A stretch of 29,319 nucleotides of DNA from a virus. Below are positions 1 through 7,255 of this stretch, one piece after another (positions within the stretch are counted from its first letter, which is position 1; each line of letters starts with the position of its first letter). The translations under genes were made by a program, and so were the position numbers. Under the pieces are notes generated by a model that did not search any database, was not told the origin of the DNA, and saw nothing but the letters and a program-made list of their open reading frames with translations. The DNA is taken from positions 1-29,319 of the IMG/VR virus record IMGVR_UViG_3300035698_015530. One strand, 5' to 3'.

Positions 1-1088
1 TCACTAGAGAAATATCTAGCAAACTGGTAGAAAGGAACTTCACTTGTAGCTGAATTAACCAAGAACATCGTCGCCTTATGCATCAATCCAGCAATATCAG
101 ACTTCCCAACTCCTTTAAACACCAACTCCATTTTCTCTTCTGCTTCAAACAACAACACCTTTGCTGCTTCTAAATCATCACTAGTTAATGTCAAGTCATG
201 CTTGCCATGTGCTGCGGAGACTACCATAGATAGTTTCATTAGATGTGTTCGCCTGCGTCCCATATAGCCGTCGAACTTTGGATCATAGAAAGGTGGATTG
301 TCTTCTGCTTCATGACAATAGGTATCCCAAAGTGCTGCAAAGTTTTCAGTGAAACTAAATTCCCCAGAAAGTAAAGATACTTTTTCTAGATCGTGGATTA
401 GTAATTCACGTAGATCCTTTTCCTTATTACTTTGTACGGGGATAGTTACAAGTTTCCCTTTCTTTTCCTCGTAGATGAATATGATTCGAGAAGTTAATCC
501 ACCTCCTATTGATTCTATAGGTAGAGAACTTTGAATTAAGTCAGGGGTAGTGCCAGCAATTAGATTAACCCAAACTCCTATGATTTCTTCTTTCTTCCTT
601 GCAATAGTTTCATATGCCCACTTGCGATCACAGTCGTACCAGTCGCATAGGGCAGCCATTAGCTCGTTGTTATGGTAGCCTAGAAATACGGTGAATTCTT
701 TAGAGAATATTGTTAGGGAGGAGTGGTAAGTTTGGACACCTGTAGCCATGTCTACATCAGTTAAATTAGTATCTTTCAGGTGACGAATCAGCGCTTGAAG
801 TGATGTAGCTTGAGCAGACATCTTAATCGCAGGCAATTCATTTAGAATATCCAATCCAGGATTCATAGCAGTACCTTTGCCTGTAGCAGAAGGTCCTACT
901 AAAACGATATAGAGATTAGGGTAAAATGTTAGGGCAGTTCCCCACTTGATAGAACACTTCCTTTGCATCGCTGATGCTATACATGAAATTGCAGTCCATT
1001 TGCGAAATAAAAGTGGTGGTTCAGTGTTTTGTGTATATGTGAGAAAGGCATCAATCCAGTTAGGGAGTCTTCGTTCTAATTGATTCAT
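1..1088 (-). CDS. P-loop replication protein, DUF3987-like helicase-like (truncated at window edge)
   Basis: An open frame runs off the left edge. It starts at the ATG ending at 1088, inside the last codons of the polymerase gene (29-bp overlap), and about 362 codons are visible. The protein opens MNQLERRLPNWIDAF. At about residue 65 it has a Walker A-like loop, VGPSATGKGT, preceded by a hydrophobic strand (NLYIVL). Later segments include AGTTPDLIQSSLP and GGGLTSRIIFIYEE. This layout (FRKWTAISCIASAMQRK, then a P-loop, then a GG-L-SR segment) resembles phage and mobile-element DUF3987/YfjI-type proteins, thought to be primase-associated or replicative helicase-like ATPases. Coupling to DNA polymerase supports a replication role. 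The C-terminus lies outside the window. Family assignment is from remembered pattern, not a search. Confidence 0.75.
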   Translation of the reverse strand, partial: MNQLERRLPNWIDAFLTYTQNTEPPLLFRKWTAISCIASAMQRKCSIKWGTALTFYPNLYIVLVGPSATGKGTAMNPGLDILNELPAIKMSAQATSLQALIRHLKDTNLTDVDMATGVQTYHSSLTIFSKEFTVFLGYHNNELMAALCDWYDCDRKWAYETIARKKEEIIGVWVNLIAGTTPDLIQSSLPIESIGGGLTSRIIFIYEEKKGKLVTIPVQSNKEKDLRELLIHDLEKVSLLSGEFSFTENFAALWDTYCHEAEDNPPFYDPKFDGYMGRRRTHLMKLSMVVSAAHGKHDLTLTSDDLEAAKVLLFEAEEKMELVFKGVGKSDIAGLMHKATMFLVNSATSEVPFYQFARYFSS

Positions 1089-3564
1089 ATATGTCTTTCA
1101 ATTTCTCAGCTAGTATATTAGGATTAGATGGAATGTATTTACTTTTAAATTCAAGCATATCTTCTTTGCACATATTTAGACCAATTGCAAGATCAGCAGG
1201 CGTTTGAATTTCTGTGTCATTGTAAATTAGTGGTGTCTCTAGAGATGCTTTAATCTTCAATAACATCTCTGCATGTTGAATCCAAGGAGCTGATAAAGGA
1301 ATTTGAAATACTACAGAGTCATGCACTTGAGCAAGAAGCTCTATAGGTTTGAACAGATGTTGATTGTAATAGATGTGTTCAACCCCTTGTTCATTGATCT
1401 TATCAGCGCATGTAGATTGTGGCAGTTGAGCATAACCTTCACGATAGGTTGCTAGGCAAGCTGACTTAGGTACATTAGGATAGGAAGGGATAATAGGTCC
1501 AAGAAATAATCTATTGCGACCAAAGAGATTTGTAACTACTCTATTCTTCTTTAGCATTTGTTGGATCTTAATATGATAGCCGTTGCGAATCTGCGGATAA
1601 CCTCGGTGAATCTTTTCTATAATATGTTTAGCATCATTCTCAGGCATTTCATTCTTGAGTGAGAATGTTCTAAACCCAACATCATAGTTCGTAGCATGAT
1701 TACCTTTCTTTCCCCAGAAGCGTTCACTCTGTCTACCATCGCCTAGTGGTGATGAACCATCTTCTGCTGAAATCTCACCATATGGTTTGCCTAGGATAAT
1801 TGAAGCGGTTAAGCGATGTAGGTCTATTCCTTCTTCAAATGCTCTAATCTGCTCAATAACCCCTCCAACATAAGCGACAATTCTATTTTCAATCTGGGAT
1901 AAATCGAAAGAGTATCCAATGTATCCTTCATCAAACAGGAAGAACCTAAGGAGATCGTGCGGCCAGTTTTGTTGATTACCTCCAAGTCCAAAGATAGTTT
2001 TACCTGAGGAAAGTCTCCCAGTTTCAACTGTTCCAGGTTTCCAACTTGATCTGTATCTGCCATCTTTATCCACCTTTCCTATGTCTAGGTATCTAGAGTT
2101 TCTGGTTTCCAGCCCACGAATATCAAGCATGATTTGGGCTGCTTTATAGTCGCGTCGAGCAAGTCGCTTCATAGCATCGACGTCTGTAGTTGGTACATAA
2201 GCTCCGTGAGTGTTTCTTTTCTTATAAGGTTTGATTCTTAATTCATCGTAGAAATATCTCATCAGTTGTTGCGGTGAGTTGTGGTTGATCTTGTAGCCAA
2301 CTTCCTCATGCAATGCTTCAATGAAGATATCAAGTTTAGCTTGTTCCTTTTTCTTATATTTCAACATGCCAGCTACGTCAACTTTAATTCCTCTCTCACC
2401 CATGTAGATTAGAGGTTTAATGAGCTTCCGTTGACGCTCGTAAGTTTCGATGTTGTCTTGTTTTATTATTTCTTCCATCTGCCCTGGGTGTGCAGCAGCT
2501 GTTGCAATAGAATCCATTCCATTGTAAGTCCACCATTGATCCCAGGTGCCAATGCCACGTTTGATCCACTGCTTCCCATCAGCTTTGTAATAAGGAATGT
2601 CAGTGTGCATTGTAGTTACAAAGTCAAGACCTGCACCGAAGTCAGGGAAGGAAATCTTCTGTGCTATCTGAGTGCAGTGAAGTTCTCCTCTAGGAATGAT
2701 TCCGTATTTATGAAGCATGAATTGTGTATCAAAGATGAAATTAGCACCACGTTTTTGGATCTTTGGACTTTGAATTATCTTAGCAACCAACAGCATGATT
2801 TCATACTCTTGATCAACCGTGAAGTAATCACCTTGGCTGTAGCGGAATGGGATTGAACAGGCATTTGTACCTTCCCAAGCAAAGGCAATGCAATCTACTT
2901 CCTCATTAATAACTTCAATGTCAATGTCTATGGTTCGACCATGTGTGCCTAACTCATAGCAATGGTTTAAGATTGAAATTGCTTCAGCGAATGTTACTCT
3001 AATTTTTATATCTCTAGGTGTTGATTTGATTTCAGAGAATTGACTTTCTTTATTTGCAAGCATTAGATCAGAGACGATTAGAGGTTTGTTTAGGTAGTTG
3101 AATTTAGGAACCATAAATGTAGCAGGGTGGAAGGTAGGGATTACCTTTAGACCAGGGACAATGGTAGACTCGATTACAGATCCACGCCACTTGGTGATAC
3201 CTACACGATTTGTCAAGGCGATCAACGCTACATTGCCAAAAGCTACTACCGCATTGAGATTTAATTTAGATAGTTCTTGGCCTAGTTCTTTAATGTAGGT
3301 GTAACCATCCTGGGAAATTGTATAGTTGCCACCTTTCTTTATGTTGATGTACTTGACCAAAGGTGCATCGAGATCTTTGATTACATTGGTTAGGTATAGA
3401 GAATGTCGTAGGACTTTTGCCATCTGTAGACATTCATCTAAGCCATGACCTGCAGGTCCAACCCAAGGTTTGCCTTGGTGTATCTCATGCATCCCAGGTT
3501 GTTTACCTACACCTGCAAGTTTTGCAGTTAGGTTACCAGATGGTGGGACATAGGTTCGTTTCAT
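1060..3564 (-). CDS. Family A DNA polymerase with N-terminal uracil-DNA-glycosylase-like domain
   Basis: An 834-aa replicative polymerase with three domains. Residues 17-165 look like a family 4/5 uracil-DNA glycosylase: a PG-x-x-E-x-x-Q-G-K-P-W-V-G-P-A-G loop at 23-39 and an HPA motif at 146-148. The Fe-S cysteines typical of family 4 are absent, so glycosylase activity is doubtful. Residues 205-360 carry a DnaQ-like 3'-5' exonuclease: DIE at 215-217 (Exo I), NFIFD ending at D279 (Exo II) and YNGMD at 347-351 (Exo III). The C-terminal half is a Pol I-type polymerase: motif A FDLSQIENR with D554, motif B around 614-629 (RFWGKKGNHATNYDVG) and motif C VHDS at 747-750, with HDS in place of the usual HDE. 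The start overlaps the stop of the upstream 62-aa gene (ATGA), and the end overlaps the P-loop gene, so the three are probably translationally coupled. Similar UDG-polymerase fusions are annotated in some other phages. Confidence 0.96.
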   Translation of the reverse strand: MKRTYVPPSGNLTAKLAGVGKQPGMHEIHQGKPWVGPAGHGLDECLQMAKVLRHSLYLTNVIKDLDAPLVKYINIKKGGNYTISQDGYTYIKELGQELSKLNLNAVVAFGNVALIALTNRVGITKWRGSVIESTIVPGLKVIPTFHPATFMVPKFNYLNKPLIVSDLMLANKESQFSEIKSTPRDIKIRVTFAEAISILNHCYELGTHGRTIDIDIEVINEEVDCIAFAWEGTNACSIPFRYSQGDYFTVDQEYEIMLLVAKIIQSPKIQKRGANFIFDTQFMLHKYGIIPRGELHCTQIAQKISFPDFGAGLDFVTTMHTDIPYYKADGKQWIKRGIGTWDQWWTYNGMDSIATAAAHPGQMEEIIKQDNIETYERQRKLIKPLIYMGERGIKVDVAGMLKYKKKEQAKLDIFIEALHEEVGYKINHNSPQQLMRYFYDELRIKPYKKRNTHGAYVPTTDVDAMKRLARRDYKAAQIMLDIRGLETRNSRYLDIGKVDKDGRYRSSWKPGTVETGRLSSGKTIFGLGGNQQNWPHDLLRFFLFDEGYIGYSFDLSQIENRIVAYVGGVIEQIRAFEEGIDLHRLTASIILGKPYGEISAEDGSSPLGDGRQSERFWGKKGNHATNYDVGFRTFSLKNEMPENDAKHIIEKIHRGYPQIRNGYHIKIQQMLKKNRVVTNLFGRNRLFLGPIIPSYPNVPKSACLATYREGYAQLPQSTCADKINEQGVEHIYYNQHLFKPIELLAQVHDSVVFQIPLSAPWIQHAEMLLKIKASLETPLIYNDTEIQTPADLAIGLNMCKEDMLEFKSKYIPSNPNILAEKLKDIYESIRTKTP

Positions 3565-3749
3565 TCAAGTAACCCTATTGTAGTCATGTAACCTAATTCA
3601 TTTAACTTTCCATTAATTATTCCAAAGGCATTAGCAGGATATAAGTTGATAAGAGATTCTAGTGTCTCCCATTTTTCTACATCTTCTTTATTACTTAAGG
3701 GATCTAAAAGATTTACCTTTCCAAATATCTTTGATTCAATAGTTTTCAT
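3561..3749 (-). CDS. Small hypothetical protein coupled to DNA polymerase
   Basis: A 62-aa protein (MKTIESKIFGKVNLLD...) with no recognised domain. Its start is preceded by GGGAGG in the leftward direction, and its stop overlaps the polymerase start by ATGA, which argues for a real co-translated gene. One copy of the 27-bp palindrome lies just upstream (3760-3786), between this gene and the Tat-leader gene. The sequence is mixed acidic and hydrophobic with no membrane segment. Function unknown. Confidence 0.8.
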   Translation of the reverse strand: MKTIESKIFGKVNLLDPLSNKEDVEKWETLESLINLYPANAFGIINGKLNELGYMTTIGLLE

Positions 3750-3759
3750 ATCTAACCTC

Positions 3760-3786
3760 CCAGTTAGTATTATTATTAAACGATCT
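3760..3786 (-). repeat. 27-bp dispersed palindrome, copy 1
   Basis: Read leftward, the left arm AGATCGTTTAAT is exact and followed by a free A; the right arm is degenerate (ATAATACTAACTGG). It covers the stop codon of the Tat-leader gene (3776-3778) and runs directly into the GGGAGG ribosome site of the 62-aa gene. So it fills the whole gap between two leftward genes. Confidence 0.75.
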
Positions 3787-4018
3787 TTTGAATTGGAGGA
3801 TATTTACCCCAGACAAATCGTCTTAATCTGATGATCTTTATTCCTTTCCATTCTGAAGGATATTCTGTTGCATGTGTTAGGTCTTTTATATTCACCTGAT
3901 AAGGATCAACTAACAATGCCTTTGGTATCCCTTCTTTCTTACCAGGACTTATCATATCAATGACTTTTACTGCAGGTGCAGCCATAAGTAGTTTGAGAAA
4001 TGATCTTCTGTCAATCAT
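3776..4018 (-). CDS. Small protein with twin-arginine (Tat) signal
   Basis: An 80-aa protein starting MIDRRSFLKLLMAAPAVKVI. RRSFLK at residues 4-9 is an almost perfect Tat motif (S/T-R-R-x-F-L-K), followed by a short, weakly hydrophobic stretch. No clear AxA cleavage site is visible, so it may stay membrane-anchored. The remainder (GIKIIRLRRFVWGKYPPI near the end) is basic and aromatic. The start has a strong AGGAGGACAATT ribosome site. Seen: the motif and the start. Known: Tat exports folded proteins. Inferred: export or membrane targeting of a phage miniprotein during infection. An alternative is an intracellular protein with a chance RR. It lies between the ParB-methyltransferase fusion and DNA polymerase. 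Confidence 0.85.
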   Translation of the reverse strand: MIDRRSFLKLLMAAPAVKVIDMISPGKKEGIPKALLVDPYQVNIKDLTHATEYPSEWKGIKIIRLRRFVWGKYPPIQKIV

Positions 4019-4049
4019 AATTGTCCTCCTGAAAATTCTCCAGTTATTT

Positions 4050-4065
4050 TAAAATGTACATTTTA
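4050..4065. repeat. Perfect 16-bp palindrome TAAAATGTACATTTTA
   Basis: A perfect palindrome in the 60-bp gap between the Tat-leader gene and the 22-codon membrane peptide gene. A near copy, AAAATGTAC-CATTTTT, occurs at 20537-20552 in the divergent control region. It could be an operator for a dimeric regulator, but AT-rich gaps also give such palindromes by chance. Confidence 0.35.
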
Positions 4066-4077
4066 GTAAGTTTTACT

Positions 4078-4146
4078 TCATTTGTTTACCTTTATAACAA
4101 ATAGTATAAAAGCTGTTATTGCTAATATAATAACTAATAATTCCAT
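4078..4146 (-). CDS. 22-aa single-helix membrane peptide
   Basis: A short frame encodes MELLVIILAITAFILFVIKV plus NK: one uninterrupted transmembrane helix with a lysine at its C-terminal end. Its ATG overlaps the stop of the ParB-methyltransferase gene (TAATG), with a GGGATGAAG purine stretch upstream, so it is positioned for translational coupling. Against chance: the sequence is entirely hydrophobic apart from the ends, and the gap holds nothing else. Function unknown. Phage peptides of this kind can act as small membrane modulators; that is inference. Confidence 0.55.
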   Translation of the reverse strand: MELLVIILAITAFILFVIKVNK

Positions 4147-5471
4147 TACTTCATCCCATGCAGTTTAATTAAAAAAGAATCTCTATAACCTTTACTCAGT
4201 TCAAACCCTACAGGACTCATACCTAGTTTATCCGCTGCGATTAGTCCATTGCCTGAACCTAGAAATGGAATCAAGACACGTGAACCAGGGAATGCAAAAG
4301 TATTGTAAATCTCTTGCATTAACTCTACTGGTCGTTCCGTAGGATGAGTCTTCTGTTGTGGTGGTACAGGTGGGAAACCATCGAAGTTGTTTGACCTGCC
4401 TGGTTTGTTGAGCGCAGGACGGCCTTTCCATGCATAGAAGAACATCTCGTAGGTGTTAGCCATATGCATCTCGGGTCGCTTAGATTGACCAGAGGGCTTT
4501 GTCCATATACCACACATTCTTGTTGTATTGAATCCTGCATTGATTATTCCTTTATATATGTCTTCAAACCAAGGTTCAGGAGCAAACCAGCAGATGATCC
4601 AAGAGTGTTCAGCCATAGCACGGTAACATTCTTTAAATGTTTTCTGCATGAATTTAATATAGTCACTTGTTGGTACCTCGTTGTAATCCTCTTGTACATA
4701 CCTAGACTCACCATCTGATTTCTTAGCATCGCTGCCCTTGCCTTTACCACCTATGTTGATAGCATAAGGTGGATCAATTTCAACCAAGTGCATGATGTTG
4801 TCAGGGATTTGCTTAACTCCTTTAAAAAAGTCACTAAGAATAAAACACTTTGCAAGTTGATTAAAAGCACTATTCTTATTAAGTTCAATCTTCTGTGCTA
4901 TTGTATCTTTAACCATTGCTTCACTCATCTTGTTTATCAATTTAGAAGCATCAGATTGTGTCTTGCATTTATCAAATAGTTCTGGAAATGCTTCGCGCGC
5001 TTCAGCTCGTTTGATAGCGGTGGAGACAGTACCTTTTGTTCGACCTATCTTTTCTGCAGTGTCACCTATACCCCATCCATCTTGGTTAGGACCAGGTGCT
5101 TTAACTCCATGAATTGATTTCTGTAATGTATCTGTTTCTCGAACTAAGTTATCATACTCCCAGTATTCAAAATCTTTACGGAAGAAATTTTCATCTAGTT
5201 CAATAACCTTCATTTCAAGCTCTGTTAGGTCACCATAGATACGTACAGGTATTGTTTCCACTTCATTTTTTTGCAGAACCATATAGCGACGTTCGCCTGC
5301 GAGTAGGAAGTATTTATCATTTTCAATCCTCTTCACAGCTAAAGGGGAGATTAATCCACTTTCTTTCATTGAAGATTCCATATCATTCAGATCACCCATT
5401 TCCTGCCTAGCACGTTCCCCTACCTCAATATCATCTAGTGCCACCATAGCCACTTCGCCTACGTTGATCAT
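4146..5471 (-). CDS. ParB-domain protein fused to N6-adenine DNA methyltransferase
   Basis: A 441-aa two-part protein. Residues 5-115 form a ParB N-terminal domain: LISPLAVKRI, the nucleotide-site motif GERR at 59-62, and ENFFRKDFEYWE at 94-105, matching the ParB EN-x-x-R box. Residues 134-158 (IGDTAEKIGRTKGTVSTAIK) form a helix-turn-helix like that of ParB/KorB. The C-terminal half is a beta-class methyltransferase: catalytic DPPY at 233-236, THPTERP at 375-381 and AdoMet site FLGSGNG at 403-409. The DPPY-before-FxGxG order and the DPPY residues point to N6-adenine methylation. The start has GGGAGGA upstream and follows the 67-aa gene at once. Such fusions are common in phages, usually read as protective methylation. 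The HTH makes a site-specific DNA-binding role plausible; see the dispersed palindrome. Confidence 0.93.
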   Translation of the reverse strand: MINVGEVAMVALDDIEVGERARQEMGDLNDMESSMKESGLISPLAVKRIENDKYFLLAGERRYMVLQKNEVETIPVRIYGDLTELEMKVIELDENFFRKDFEYWEYDNLVRETDTLQKSIHGVKAPGPNQDGWGIGDTAEKIGRTKGTVSTAIKRAEAREAFPELFDKCKTQSDASKLINKMSEAMVKDTIAQKIELNKNSAFNQLAKCFILSDFFKGVKQIPDNIMHLVEIDPPYAINIGGKGKGSDAKKSDGESRYVQEDYNEVPTSDYIKFMQKTFKECYRAMAEHSWIICWFAPEPWFEDIYKGIINAGFNTTRMCGIWTKPSGQSKRPEMHMANTYEMFFYAWKGRPALNKPGRSNNFDGFPPVPPQQKTHPTERPVELMQEIYNTFAFPGSRVLIPFLGSGNGLIAADKLGMSPVGFELSKGYRDSFLIKLHGMK

Positions 5472-5473
5472 AG

Positions 5474-5677
5474 TTATCCTCCCAACAGTTTTAATAAATT
5501 AGCTGCCTGTGCAGTAGATACTTTTGGAATAGCTTTTGCTTTTGCTTTCTTTGTCACAGATTTAGGTTTCTTGGTAGGGATTCGTCGGGACAGGCGAATT
5601 TGACGTAGATGTTCTATTGCTTCATCTTGAGACATATCGGTTAAGGCAGGGATGCCCAGGTCATTTAGGTTGGCCAT
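5474..5677 (-). CDS. Small Lys/Ala-rich hypothetical protein
   Basis: A 67-aa protein with an acidic N-terminus (MSQDEAIEHLRQIRLSRR), a basic linker rich in K, A and P (TKKPKSVTKKAKAKAIPK) and an amphipathic C-terminal helix (AQAANLLKLLGG). This looks like a small adaptor or DNA-contacting protein. Its stop codon lies inside the ribosome site of the ParB-methyltransferase gene, so the two are made together. No family is recognised with certainty. Confidence 0.8.
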   Translation of the reverse strand: MANLNDLGIPALTDMSQDEAIEHLRQIRLSRRIPTKKPKSVTKKAKAKAIPKVSTAQAANLLKLLGG

Positions 5678-5688
5678 TATGTTTTCCT

Positions 5689-5913
5689 TTAATCAGACAA
5701 TAATTTAAAGTTATGCTTTCTTTCTGAAGTACTTAGATGATTATATATAGCTTTTTGTACATTGTAGCTATTTCCTTTAAATTTTATCTCTATACGACTT
5801 AATACACCCTCTGATACCCATATAGAATTATTCTCTAATGACATAAAGTCTTTAATTATATGTATCATATGCTGTTCATGAATAATTTCTTTAATTGTAG
5901 TTTTCTTCATCAC
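5689..5913 (-). CDS. Hypothetical protein
   Basis: A 74-aa protein (MMKKTTIKEIIHEQHMIHII...) whose start overlaps the stop of the ribbon-helix-helix gene (ATGA). Predicted alternating helix and strand, mildly basic. No motif recognised. The coupling supports a real gene. Confidence 0.75.
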   Translation of the reverse strand: MMKKTTIKEIIHEQHMIHIIKDFMSLENNSIWVSEGVLSRIEIKFKGNSYNVQKAIYNHLSTSERKHNFKLLSD

Positions 5914-6152
5914 TTAGCCCTCTTCTCTGCTTGTGCCAAGGAAGGAATTATCTCTCTTGGCTTAGTTGATTTTTCCAACAAGATGCCAACTATAATCTGG
6001 CCATGTTCTTCAATTAAATCTAGAAGATCATCCAAGATTACACCAAATACTGTACGGCGAAGTCCATAAGTGTTCAATAGTTTATTAGCACGAGTTTGTT
6101 GTTCTTCTGTAATCTCAAATGATAGCCTAGGTTTGTAGTCGTCAACAGCCAT
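5910..6152 (-). CDS. Ribbon-helix-helix-like DNA-binding protein
   Basis: The frame can be read from 6206, but the start at 6152 (MAVDDYKPRLSFEIT) is preferred: it has GGAG seven bases upstream, and the longer N-terminus would lie within the HNH gene. The resulting 80-aa protein shows a strand (PRLSFEIT), helix A (EEQQTRANKLLNTYG) and helix B (RRTVFGVILDDLLDLIEEHG), the layout of a ribbon-helix-helix dimer, plus a basic tail. Such proteins bind short operator DNA as regulators. It is a candidate partner for one of the palindromic sites in this genome. Assigned from secondary-structure pattern only. Confidence 0.7.
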   Translation of the reverse strand: MAVDDYKPRLSFEITEEQQTRANKLLNTYGLRRTVFGVILDDLLDLIEEHGQIIVGILLEKSTKPREIIPSLAQAEKRAK

Positions 6153-6603
6153 TTTTGTCTCCAATACAGTTTGGTTTTTTGTATCCACTATATATATTAT
6201 ATACATATGATGCAGTTATACCAAATTTAGATGCTACATCTTTTTTCTTTGTACCTATTCTACACAATCTTTTTATTTCATTTATATCTCTATAAGTTAG
6301 TTTAGTTACTTTCCCACCTTGGTTATTAGAATTCCTATATGCTCTATCCATATTATTATCTGAATATGTACCACAGTAGAGGTGAGAAGGATTAACACAT
6401 ATTCTATTGTCACAATGGTGTAGTATTAATTTTCCTTTTGGAACATCTCTTTTTCTACTAAGTATCCATGATACTCTATGTGCTCCCAAAGTACCAAATC
6501 TACCATATCCTTTACCAGCTATTGCACCTTTCCAATTCCAACATTCACCAGATTGACCTACAATAACTTTATTCCAAAACCTTGTTTCATCTATCTTAAT
6601 CAT
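6142..6603 (-). CDS. HNH homing-type endonuclease with C-terminal HTH
   Basis: A 153-aa free-standing endonuclease. The HNH core is LHHCDNRICVNPSHLYCGT at 61-79, with H62/H63, N71 and H74 and paired cysteines C64 and C69. The typical NNMD segment follows. The N-terminus has the CWNWKG and GYGRFG motifs of the HNH_3 type. Residues 118-140 (KKKDVASKFGITASYVYNIY) form a resolvase-like helix-turn-helix for DNA recognition. It sits between the dCMP deaminase and RHH genes, overlaps the RHH start by 11 bp, and has GAGG upstream. Probably a selfish homing gene inserted into the operon. A second copy of the family lies at 14685-15221. Confidence 0.9.
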   Translation of the reverse strand: MIKIDETRFWNKVIVGQSGECWNWKGAIAGKGYGRFGTLGAHRVSWILSRKRDVPKGKLILHHCDNRICVNPSHLYCGTYSDNNMDRAYRNSNNQGGKVTKLTYRDINEIKRLCRIGTKKKDVASKFGITASYVYNIYSGYKKPNCIGDKNGC

Positions 6604-6610
6604 ATTTACC

Positions 6611-6637
6611 TCAGTACGTTTAAATATTAAACGATCT
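6611..6637 (-). repeat. 27-bp dispersed palindrome, copy 2
   Basis: Read leftward: exact left arm AGATCGTTTAAT, free A, right arm TTTAAACGTACTGA. The last codons and stop (6620-6622) of the dCMP deaminase gene are written inside it, and the HNH start codon lies 8 bases beyond its end. Confidence 0.85.
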
Positions 6638-7255
6638 TATTTTAATACTTGAATTATCTGCAATGAATGGAGTATGGATATCGTAGAAATCTGTATTATC
6701 TACAACAATTTCTACGATACCAGCATTGATTAAAGTACCGAAACAATTCTTACATGGGATTACTGAGTTCATATAAAGAGTTGTTCCAAGAGTTGAAACA
6801 CCTAATCTCGCAGCATTTGAAACACAGTTTTGCTCGGCATGTTGAGCAGGACAGTATTGCATACCTCTACCACTATCATATCCTAATAGTTTACGTGGGC
6901 AGGTGTTGTTGATTTCTGCAGGTGAATATAGTTCATTAGTCTCTTTCATATCAGGCAAACTTTTAAGTGTCATATCAGATCGAAAACGATCCTGTCCACA
7001 GTGAGGAATGCCACGAGGAGGACTGTTGTAACCTGTGGAGATAATAGATTTGTCACGTACTAAGATGGCACCTATCTTACGTGACATGCAGGATGAATTA
7101 GCAGCGATGGTTATGCAGATGTTATGGAAGTAGATGTCCCACTTGGTTGATGGGACACTAGATAATATAAACTCACTACATTCTAAACATTTACCTTCAT
7201 CTGTAATAGGTATACATTTTCCAGCTCTTATATTTCCACAGACTTTACAAGTCAT
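6620..7255 (-). CDS. dCMP deaminase-family protein with N-terminal zinc ribbon
   Basis: A 211-aa member of the cytidine/deoxycytidylate deaminase fold. The zinc and catalytic site is HAE at 139-141, with PCKNC (C168 and C171) completing the ligands. The segment RKIGAILVRDKSIISTGYN at 59-77 is the usual substrate-side strand pair, and extra Cys/His (C86, C119, C135) suggest a second metal site as in ComE-type dCMP deaminases. An extra N-terminal ribbon, CKVCG...CLEC at residues 3-26, is less usual. Expected reaction: dCMP to dUMP, feeding thymidylate synthesis; no thymidylate synthase is in this window. AAGGAG precedes the start, which overlaps the stop of the TTG-started gene upstream. Confidence 0.92.
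   Translation of the reverse strand: MTCKVCGNIRAGKCIPITDEGKCLECSEFILSSVPSTKWDIYFHNICITIAANSSCMSRKIGAILVRDKSIISTGYNSPPRGIPHCGQDRFRSDMTLKSLPDMKETNELYSPAEINNTCPRKLLGYDSGRGMQYCPAQHAEQNCVSNAARLGVSTLGTTLYMNSVIPCKNCFGTLINAGIVEIVVDNTDFYDIHTPFIADNSSIKIRSFNI

Noticed and set aside
2431-2856. 141-aa rightward open frame opposite the polymerase gene
   Set aside because: It lies entirely antisense to the conserved exonuclease and polymerase domains, shows no coherent domain and has no ribosome site.
4228-4750. Several short open frames within the methyltransferase region
   Set aside because: They are shadows of the strongly supported ParB-methyltransferase frame, with its DPPY and FLGSGNG motifs.
5689-6152. 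RHH gene plus following small gene as a toxin-antitoxin pair
   Set aside because: The RHH protein could be an antitoxin type, but the adjacent 74-aa protein has no recognisable toxin motif.
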